From Flavobacteriales bacterium UBA6049 (GTDB taxonomy: Bacteria > Bacteroidota > Bacteroidia > Flavobacteriales_G > Salibacteraceae): a stretch of 57,958 nt of DNA. Location: contig DIYR01000094.1 in the NCBI GenBank assembly GCA_002429085.1, positions 1 to 57,958 of the forward strand. Direction: 5' to 3'. Positions 51,963-57,958 of this stretch are shown piece after piece (position 1 is the stretch's first letter; each line of letters opens with the position of its first letter). The notes beneath the pieces are model-generated. The model saw only the letters and a list, made by a program, of their open reading frames with translations. It had not been told where the DNA came from and ran no database searches. A program made the position numbers and the translations under genes.

Positions 51963-52718
51963 ATGAAAACTATCTATTCATTTGCTATAATCACGGTATT
52001 GACGTTAGGTTGTACCGATCCATTGCCAGAAGAAAGCACTCCGAAAACGGAGACTCAAAAAAAATCAAAAGAAAAGCATGGCCTTGTAGAAACATTTAGA
52101 GAAGATGGATCTCAAATTGCTAAGGTTAATTATGTTCATGGTAGTAGAGAAGGAGTGTCTTATAATTACTATCCCAATGGCAATGTGAAGCTAGAGATTA
52201 ACTACAAGGAGAATAAAAAAGAAGGTGTAGCCAAATGGTTTTATGAAAGTGGAAAGCTTTACATGGAAACAAACTATGTTGGCGGTAAGAAAAATGGAAT
52301 CGAAAAGCGATTTTTTGAGTCAGGAGTGTTACAAGCTGAAATTCCTTATAACCTTGATAAACTCTGTGTTGGAACGAAAGAGTATAACAGCAGTGGCAAG
52401 CTAATTGAAAAGAAACATACGATGCAAATTGATGTTTCTAATACGGTTTCACTAGATGGACGACTGACATACAAAGTATACATGCCAAAAACAAAAAATG
52501 TTGAGTTCTTTGTATCAGAGCATATGATGGACGGTGATTGTTTATCTGAATTTGCAGGTGCTGGGCTTGAAACTCCTGATGGTTCACTAGAACATAGCTT
52601 AGTTATTCCTCCTAATTCAAGTTTTATTGGTACTCTGATTGTTTATGCTAAGTATAAGAGCTACCGAAAAATTCCTCATTTAGTAAAAGGAGAGAAACGT
52701 TTTGCTATAGATAATTAA
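51963..52718 (+). CDS. MORN-repeat lipoprotein (YwqK-like)
   Basis: 251 aa. Lipobox LTLGC (Cys17). Residues about 45-125 hold three or four MORN_2 repeats (EGVSYNYYPNGNVKLEINY, EGVAKWFYESGKLYMETNY, NGIEKRFFESGVLQAEIPY). The C-terminal 110 residues are beta-rich with no family seen. Such repeat proteins are annotated as YwqK-type antitoxins or surface proteins; the former label is not supported here. A TATTTTG box with one base missing from the consensus spacing ends five bases before the ATG. Its last four bases overlap the convergent TPR gene. Confidence 0.78.
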   Translation: MKTIYSFAIITVLTLGCTDPLPEESTPKTETQKKSKEKHGLVETFREDGSQIAKVNYVHGSREGVSYNYYPNGNVKLEINYKENKKEGVAKWFYESGKLYMETNYVGGKKNGIEKRFFESGVLQAEIPYNLDKLCVGTKEYNSSGKLIEKKHTMQIDVSNTVSLDGRLTYKVYMPKTKNVEFFVSEHMMDGDCLSEFAGAGLETPDGSLEHSLVIPPNSSFIGTLIVYAKYKSYRKIPHLVKGEKRFAIDN

Positions 52719-54277
52719 TTCATAAGTATGCGTTTCTTCATTAATAGAATACTATTGTTAGGAGCTAGTTCAAGACCTTTGTTAACCATTTCTAAGGCTT
52801 TACGGTCATTTCCAGCTGTGTAATAATAGGAAACAGCTCTTCCGTAAACATCAGCTATAAGATCTACATTGACTAAGCTCAAAGAAATAGACTCTTTTTT
52901 TGCTTCAAATTTTTCGAGTTCTTCTAATGCTTGCTTCTTACTTCCAATTGTAAAGTAGTGAGCAGAACTTGCTAAATTCACTTCAGCTTTAAAAGATTGG
53001 TAAAGAGTATTGGTATCCAGAAAAGTGTACAAATCTTCTGCATTTGAAAGATATTCATACCAGCTTTCAGGAGATGAATATGCTGTGGTGCGTTGCACAA
53101 TATGGTGTAGGGAAAGTTCTTGAATATCTTGATTTTTAGGCTTTAGTAGGTAAGCTTGTTGTATGAAAGAATCAGACTCAATATAACCTTGGTTTGTTAC
53201 TCCATAGCGATACATTGCCATGTTGTAAATGAAAGATATTTCGTCTATCAATTCAGTCTGATTTAACTCGTCTAGAAGAGAATTGGTGGTTTTGGAATAT
53301 TCCATAGGTTCTTGCTTTTCTACCATCATGTTTTGGGTATACCAGCCGAAAAGATCTGATGCATTTCTATAGTCTCGGTCATTTATAGATGATAATTGCA
53401 TCGCTAATTTCAAGTAAGTTAAATCACGATCAGAATATTCTATTTTGTTATACAAATGTGCCATTAGCGAGCTGTAAAGAACATTCTCAGTTATTTGAAA
53501 AGGTTGTAAATAATAGCTTTTAATCAATTCTTCTATTGAAGCTTCTACGTTTTCTAACTCTTCTTGGTACAAGCCGTTATTGTAATACTGAAGAGCTGCT
53601 AGTCCTTTGTCGCTAGTAGTTAATTCTTCGAAATAATACTTTTCGAACAGTTCATCTACTCTTCCATTACTAAATTCTTCATCAGAAATTATCTTCATCA
53701 GTTTCAGAGCTTTCAGCTGACGAATCTTGTAATCTCTATCCATTACAATATATCCAAGGTCTCTTGATGTAGCTTCAATTAGTACTTTGTTCTTGCCATA
53801 GAAAACATCGAGATTTACATGTTCTGGATATACGTTAATGACGACTTTTTGACCAAAGTCTTGAAGAATCTGTGAATACAACATTGTGCCGGTAACACAG
53901 TTAAATATACCTTGTTCAGTAAGGTCGTAAGGCAAGGCATTTAACCTATATAGCTTTAGCCACTCTTCATCAATTCCTTTTTTGAGTTTTTTAAGACTCT
54001 TGTCTATCTTTTCTTCATCAAATGAAAGCTTGGTATAATTAGATTCAAATTTATCAAGACGTTGACGGTAAGCTAAATAGTTTGCTTTACTCGCATGTGG
54101 ATTTCCAATGGAATATAGTAATTCGAAATAATCGTTATCCTGAATATTTAAAAAGGTTTCTTTCTCGTATTGAGACTTAAAGACCAAAGTTTCTTCGGAT
54201 ATAACAATAGAACTTTGAGCAAATATGAGTACAGAGCTTAGGCAGCAGATAAGAGTTGAAAGTGATTTTTGGGTCAT
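52715..54277 (-). CDS. Secreted transglutaminase-like/TPR protein
   Basis: 520 aa. A signal peptide (1-21) is followed by a helical N terminus, then a segment resembling a papain-like transglutaminase core: Cys127 in FNCVTGTMLYSQIL, His153 in PEHVNLDVF, and Glu168/Asp in LIEATSRDLGYI. Residues about 230-520 are TPR-like helices, ending GNDRKALEMVNKGLELAPNN. It may be a periplasmic protease, peptidoglycan-linked enzyme or pseudoenzyme; activity is inferred from the Cys-His spacing. It is convergent with the MORN gene, and no terminator separates them. Confidence 0.65.
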   Translation of the reverse strand: MTQKSLSTLICCLSSVLIFAQSSIVISEETLVFKSQYEKETFLNIQDNDYFELLYSIGNPHASKANYLAYRQRLDKFESNYTKLSFDEEKIDKSLKKLKKGIDEEWLKLYRLNALPYDLTEQGIFNCVTGTMLYSQILQDFGQKVVINVYPEHVNLDVFYGKNKVLIEATSRDLGYIVMDRDYKIRQLKALKLMKIISDEEFSNGRVDELFEKYYFEELTTSDKGLAALQYYNNGLYQEELENVEASIEELIKSYYLQPFQITENVLYSSLMAHLYNKIEYSDRDLTYLKLAMQLSSINDRDYRNASDLFGWYTQNMMVEKQEPMEYSKTTNSLLDELNQTELIDEISFIYNMAMYRYGVTNQGYIESDSFIQQAYLLKPKNQDIQELSLHHIVQRTTAYSSPESWYEYLSNAEDLYTFLDTNTLYQSFKAEVNLASSAHYFTIGSKKQALEELEKFEAKKESISLSLVNVDLIADVYGRAVSYYYTAGNDRKALEMVNKGLELAPNNSILLMKKRILMN

Positions 54278-54773
54278 ATTGAAATATAATAGGTATATAT
54301 CCGATTTGTTGTGTCGTCACGAAAATACATGGATGTAGTAGTTCAACAAACTAAATCATGAAAGTAGAGTGTTGAACAACCTAGAAGTAGTTGTCATTGA
54401 AAAAGGCCTCGCATTTTATGCGGGGCTTTTTTTGTGCTTGTAAGTAACAGAACATTCTTGATTTAGGCGGTGTAGAAAGCGTATATGTCTATTCTCGTGA
54501 ATCGTAAACCTCTATAACCTTCTTGTTTCTAGATAGATGCGATAATTTCGGGGGTCAATTTCCCGAAGTGTCCCTAGTTGTCCTTAAAAGAAGTGATTGT
54601 ATAGTTAAAATTTACTTTGGTTAAAGTGCTTATAATTAGTTGTTTAGTAGATTTAGAGTACTTAGGTTTTTCTAGTTAGGAGAATGATGTCTGCTGTTAA
54701 GTTGTTCATAATCAAAGGGTAAAATGTGTCCTTTTTTGTGCGATTCGTTTCATGAATATTTGGAGATATTCAA
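54278..54773. other. Gene-poor stretch with hairpins
   Basis: About 500 nt without a supported gene. It holds the duplicated hairpin at 54406-54433, an inverted repeat TTCGGG/CCCGAA at 54547-54567 (9-nt loop), and GAATAT/ATATTC at 54754-54771. No tRNA, riboswitch or strong promoter was recognised. A small RNA cannot be excluded. Confidence 0.5.
54406..54433. terminator. Terminator hairpin, copy 2 of a direct repeat
   Basis: Same 27-nt hairpin as after rplS, with seven T's. No plus-strand gene ends nearby. On the minus strand it is followed by five T's, so it may terminate the menD-menA-lysE transcript. Confidence 0.75.
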
Positions 54774-54896
54774 ATGGAGAAAATCATGGATACATTAAGC
54801 ACAGCTAAGTCAATCATAGAATTACTAACGGTTACAATAGGATTAATAACTACTATTATCGGACTAATAGCATATTTAAAGAAGGAAGGAAAATGA
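54774..54896 (+). CDS. Possible 40-aa single-membrane-span peptide
   Basis: Reading from ATG 54774: MEKIMDTLSTAKSIIELLTV then TIGLITTIIGLIAYLKKEGK, stop at 54894-54896; an internal ATG at 54786 gives 36 aa. A hydrophobic helix (about residues 15-34) ends in a positively charged tail, a shape seen in type I toxins, small membrane regulators and holin-like peptides. A 6-bp inverted repeat ends three bases before the ATG and could control translation. It lies antisense-adjacent to the end of the LysE gene. Coding potential is uncertain given its size. Confidence 0.4.
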   Translation: MEKIMDTLSTAKSIIELLTVTIGLITTIIGLIAYLKKEGK

Positions 54897-54900
54897 ATAC

Positions 54901-55527
54901 TTACCCAATCACTAACTGCACTGCAAGTGCTAGTAGCACAACCCCAACAGACCGGTCTATCCAATGAGCATATCGTTCATAACGATGTCTGATAGTTGGA
55001 TTCCCGAAAAGGGTAGCAATCAAACTAAACCAACAAGTGGTGGCAATAGCCATGTACAAGCCATAACCAGCTTGAATGGTGTATGGCGTATCCTGACTGA
55101 CAATACTTACGTAGAGAGACAGAAAGAAAAGTGTGGCCTTTGGGTTCAATGCGTTGGTGATAAAACCTATGCGAAACGATTTCCAAAAACTTGGAGGGGC
55201 TAAGTGTTCTTGTTTCAGTTGGTCTATTTCACCTGGTTTAGATCGAAGTGATAAGTAAGCCAAATATGCCAAGTATGCCGCAGCTACCCATTTCATCCCA
55301 AGGTATAGCCATTCGTTTTGTGAGATGATGAGTCCTAAACCTAAGAGGCTGTAGAGCACATGCAAAAAGATAGCAGAACCAATGCCAATAGCCGTGTAGA
55401 TACCAGTTCTAGCTCCATACTTTAAAGACTCTCTCAGCGTAACTGTAAAGTCAGGTCCTGGACTAGCAACTGCCACCAAGTGAACGCCAGCAATGGTGGC
55501 CCATTCTATCCAATATGATTCGCTCAT
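54901..55527 (-). CDS. LysE/RhtB-family transporter
   Basis: 208 aa with six membrane helices and no signal peptide. HLVAVASPGPDFTVTLRESLKYGARTG is the LysE/RhtB signature around the first helix, and IGFITNALNPKATLFFLSLYV is the second conserved block. Exports amino acids or related small molecules from the cytosol; substrate unknown. It overlaps menA by four bases (ATGA) and is the last gene of the menD-menA-lysE run. Confidence 0.88.
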   Translation of the reverse strand: MSESYWIEWATIAGVHLVAVASPGPDFTVTLRESLKYGARTGIYTAIGIGSAIFLHVLYSLLGLGLIISQNEWLYLGMKWVAAAYLAYLAYLSLRSKPGEIDQLKQEHLAPPSFWKSFRIGFITNALNPKATLFFLSLYVSIVSQDTPYTIQAGYGLYMAIATTCWFSLIATLFGNPTIRHRYERYAHWIDRSVGVVLLALAVQLVIG

Positions 55528-56411
55528 AGTAACTGCCCAACTCCAAAAATAATCGCATAAAATAAGGCCGAAATAGCGGTTTGTTTCAGCATCGGATCAA
55601 ACTGTTTCGGATCAGTTACCTTCCATACTTTAGTCAACATAACAAGGATAGGAAACAGTAGAATCACAAATCCCCAAGCATATGTGTTGGATGGGTTTAG
55701 TGTTACGTACGCTACTGAGAGAATGATTGTGGTAAGTAATAGAAAGGTGTGGTATACTCTTGCCAGTTTGTCTCCCAATAAAACAGCAAGAGTTCGTTTA
55801 CCAACTCGTTCATCAGTAATACGATCGCGCATGTTATTGAGATTCAAAACACGTGCCGCTAAAAAACCGACTGCAGTCGCAGGTAAAAAGATCACCCAAT
55901 TTAGTGACTCAGTGTGCAAGTAATACGTTCCGATGGTTCCCATCCAACCGAAAAAAATCAAAACGAAAACATCACCTAAGCCTTTATACCCATAGGCATT
56001 CTCTCCAACTGTATATTGAATAGCCGCCCAAATTGCAGAAAGTCCCATTAAAAGAAATATTGCCCATTCTTGCCAAGAATTTAGGGAAACAGCCATCAAT
56101 CCTATGCCGCTTAAAAAGCTCAAAACACTGGTAATGTATAACGCACGTTTCATGGCTTCTTGAGAAATTGCTCCAGTTTGAATTGCTCTTGCCGGGCCTA
56201 TTCTTTCTTCGTTATCGGTACCCTTTACGCCATCACCATAATCGTTGGCAAGATTCGAGAGAATTTGAAGAAATAAGGTAGTTAAGAAAGCTAACAGTGC
56301 TGTACTCCATCTAAAACCATCATGACTTGCCGCAAGTAAAGTACCAAGTAAAATAGGAGAAAACGACAGTGGGAGGGTACGTAATCGAAATGCAGAAATC
56401 CAAGCTTTCAT
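55524..56411 (-). CDS. menA: 1,4-dihydroxy-2-naphthoate polyprenyltransferase MenA
   Basis: 295 aa UbiA-family membrane protein with about eight helices. Aspartate-rich motif 1 is NLANDYGDGVKGTDNEERIG (about 60-79), and motif 2 is NLNNMRDRITDERVGKRTLA. It prenylates DHNA to make demethylmenaquinone. Downstream of menD by six bases; the pair makes the menaquinone route explicit. Confidence 0.94.
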   Translation of the reverse strand: MKAWISAFRLRTLPLSFSPILLGTLLAASHDGFRWSTALLAFLTTLFLQILSNLANDYGDGVKGTDNEERIGPARAIQTGAISQEAMKRALYITSVLSFLSGIGLMAVSLNSWQEWAIFLLMGLSAIWAAIQYTVGENAYGYKGLGDVFVLIFFGWMGTIGTYYLHTESLNWVIFLPATAVGFLAARVLNLNNMRDRITDERVGKRTLAVLLGDKLARVYHTFLLLTTIILSVAYVTLNPSNTYAWGFVILLFPILVMLTKVWKVTDPKQFDPMLKQTAISALFYAIIFGVGQLL

Positions 56412-56417
56412 GTTGTC

Positions 56418-57956
56418 TTACTTCTTCAGGTTTGCAAAATACGATGATAGTACCTGATCATTTACTTCTCTTGGAGTTTTGATTTCTAAAATGGCTGCTT
56501 TTGGTTCAGCTAACAACCAGCTGAGGCCATTTTTAAGCTCATCTTGTGTGGTGATGCTTTGGAAAGATAATCCGTAAGCCTGCGCAATTCCAGCAGCTTT
56601 AAAATCATGTGTAGCTTCAAAGAAGTCGTTCAATTCATCGGTGCCACTAGGCCCCTGAATAATTCTGAAAATACCACCACCATTGTTGTTGATCAAGATG
56701 ATCTTTATGTTGTTTGGAACATGTTGATGGTAGAATGCATTGGAATCATAGAAGAAAGAAACATCACCTGTAATTGCTACAACTTGTTTATCTGTATACA
56801 GTGCATAGCCTACAGCAGTTGAAGATGAACCGTCAATTCCGCTGGTTCCCCTGTTTCCGTAGAACCAGGTATCAGAACTCCAATCAAACAACTGCATATA
56901 ACGTACAACAGAGCTGTTTCCTTGTTGAATAATTAAATCGTTCGGTAGGTTAGAATTTAAAAATCGGAATACTGCAAAGTCTGAAAACGGAATGTGATCT
57001 AGTTGTGCCTCATGCTTTGCTTTACGTTGATTGTTTTGCTCTGTCCAAGCCTTAGTCCATGTAGAATCTGAATTGGCATGTTGTAGCGGTGAAATAATTT
57101 CTGCTGAGTCTATATCTAAATGCCAGGTTAAAGCCATAAACATATCAATGGCTCTAGGACCAATGTGAGCATGTTCTTTAGGAGGATTAGTGCGTAACCA
57201 AGCTTTCACCTTTTTCGAGATAATGGCACCACCTAATGTCACTAACATATCTGGTTGCAGTGCTGTAAGCTCTTTAGCAGTAAGGCCATCAATCGTTCTA
57301 TCAATGCAGGCTAACACACCTTCTCCCTGAACATTTGAAGTAGTCTCGGCCATCACAACAATTTGTTGGTGCTGGGCTAATTTTCGCAAATCAGCAGCAA
57401 AAGTTGGTTCGGCTACATGTTGTCCAACTAGTACCAAAATACGCTTAGAAGATTGAATAATTCCTTCAAAACGAAGTCGCTCACTTTCGCTAAACGTCTT
57501 TTTCGATTGTGGAGCAAGAATCACTTTTGGTTTTACCGAAGGTGTTTCTACCAATTCATATAAAGGTTCTTGTAGTGGGACATTGATGTGCACAGGGCCT
57601 GACTCTTTCCAAGCCGTATTGATGGCCATATTAAGCTCTCGCTCGTTGTACCACCGTTCCATTTCACTCACCGGATTTCGATTGAGTTGTACTTCATATC
57701 GAACGTGATTACGAATGGCATTTACTTGTCTAATTGTTTGTCCATCGCCATGATCTACCCACTCAGCTGGTCTATCAGCAGATATTACTAGTAAAGGGAT
57801 GTGTTGGTAATCTGCCTCGGCAATAGCAGTGTAATAGTTCAATAAGGCAGTTCCAGAAGTACATACTAACGCAACTGGTTTACGAGTGGCTTGCGAAGCA
57901 CCCAAGGCAATGAATCCAGCTACACGCTCATCGGGAACAACTTTACAATTGAAAAA
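56418..57956 (-). CDS. menD: SEPHCHC synthase MenD (5' partial)
   Basis: 512 residues visible; the frame runs off the right edge with no start. The visible N terminus reads FFNCKVVPDERVAGFIALGASQ, the thiamine-enzyme glutamate region, followed by VALVCTSGTALLNYYTAIAEA and ISADRPAEWVDHGDGQTIRQ. The ThDP pyrophosphate-binding segment is AVAITGDVSFFYDSNAF with NNNGGGIF. About 40-50 residues are missing. It condenses isochorismate with 2-oxoglutarate in menaquinone synthesis. A TTG at 57903-57905 is not the true start, since homologous sequence continues upstream. Confidence 0.93.
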   Translation of the reverse strand, partial: FFNCKVVPDERVAGFIALGASQATRKPVALVCTSGTALLNYYTAIAEADYQHIPLLVISADRPAEWVDHGDGQTIRQVNAIRNHVRYEVQLNRNPVSEMERWYNERELNMAINTAWKESGPVHINVPLQEPLYELVETPSVKPKVILAPQSKKTFSESERLRFEGIIQSSKRILVLVGQHVAEPTFAADLRKLAQHQQIVVMAETTSNVQGEGVLACIDRTIDGLTAKELTALQPDMLVTLGGAIISKKVKAWLRTNPPKEHAHIGPRAIDMFMALTWHLDIDSAEIISPLQHANSDSTWTKAWTEQNNQRKAKHEAQLDHIPFSDFAVFRFLNSNLPNDLIIQQGNSSVVRYMQLFDWSSDTWFYGNRGTSGIDGSSSTAVGYALYTDKQVVAITGDVSFFYDSNAFYHQHVPNNIKIILINNNGGGIFRIIQGPSGTDELNDFFEATHDFKAAGIAQAYGLSFQSITTQDELKNGLSWLLAEPKAAILEIKTPREVNDQVLSSYFANLKK

Positions 57957-57958
57957 TG

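Noticed and set aside
51963..52718. MORN lipoprotein as the antitoxin of a toxin-antitoxin pair
   Set aside because: The antitoxin label comes from repeat similarity to YwqK only; it is exported and has no toxin gene beside it.
57903..57905. TTG as the menD start
   Set aside because: The same frame continues to the window edge with MenD-like sequence (VPDERVAGFIALG), so the gene is simply cut.
1..57958. CRISPR arrays, insertion sequences, integrases, prophage genes, tRNA genes
   Set aside because: No periodic repeats, transposase or integrase motifs, phage structural genes or tRNA-like cloverleaf sequences were recognised on either strand.

Overview
The window is chromosomal DNA of a member of the Bacteroidota, most likely order Flavobacteriales. 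The evidence is the TAnnTTTG-type -7 promoter boxes and lack of Shine-Dalgarno leaders, a T9SS C-terminal sorting domain, a TonB-dependent receptor with a carboxypeptidase-regulatory domain, bacillithiol synthesis (bshC), menaquinone synthesis (menD/menA), and the rpmB-rpmG-DUF4295-ftsY-rimO block. Genus cannot be fixed from sequence alone. Most of the window is ordinary housekeeping gene content; no CRISPR array, transposase, phage gene or tRNA was seen.

Layout. 0-10 kb: the end of a K+-channel-like protein, a DnaJ/TerB co-chaperone, tandem FKBP isomerases, a WlbA-like sugar dehydrogenase, an orphan solute-binding protein, and a minus-strand envelope block (M23 peptidase, carboxypeptidase-regulatory protein, TonB receptor). 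10-12.4 kb: a zapB-like gene, zapA, a 6S RNA with a clear long-range stem, and rny. 12.4-24.7 kb: a surface polysaccharide cluster with WlbB-type acetyltransferase, flippase, two polymerase/ligase proteins, chain-length regulator, a heparosan-C5-epimerase-like lipoprotein, a GT4 glycosyltransferase broken by one in-frame stop, UDP-sugar 2-epimerase, GT2, aminotransferase and phosphoglycosyl transferase. With the distant WlbA homologue these suggest a diacetamido-uronic acid (GlcNAc3NAcA/ManNAc3NAcA type) in the polymer.

24.7-38.5 kb: SirB1-like protein, nucleoside phosphorylase, cinA, ribosomal proteins L28, L33 and bL38 (DUF4295), ftsY, rimO, bshC, guaA, a LysM/periplasmic-binding fusion, hemF, a DUF4920 lipoprotein and a one-haem cytochrome lipoprotein. 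38.6-40.2 kb is a small accessory island: a nucleotidyltransferase-like (DUF6932-type) gene with a translationally coupled unknown partner, the best candidate here for an undescribed two-gene system. 40.2-51.9 kb: ettA, rimK/rimB-like pair, a T9SS-secreted protein coupled to a choice-of-anchor-L/OmpA fusion, universal stress protein, CoA transferase, TPR protein, trmD and rplS. 52-54.3 kb: a MORN lipoprotein and a transglutaminase-like TPR protein flanked by two identical 27-nt terminator hairpins in direct orientation. 54.4-58 kb: a gene-poor stretch with a possible 40-aa membrane peptide, then the minus-strand menD-menA-lysE operon, running off the right edge.

Several genes have their -7 box only 3-7 nt before the start codon, implying leaderless or nearly leaderless mRNAs; this helps fix starts for guaA, cinA and the phosphorylase gene. 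All functional calls rest on recognition of motifs and family resemblance, not on database searches.
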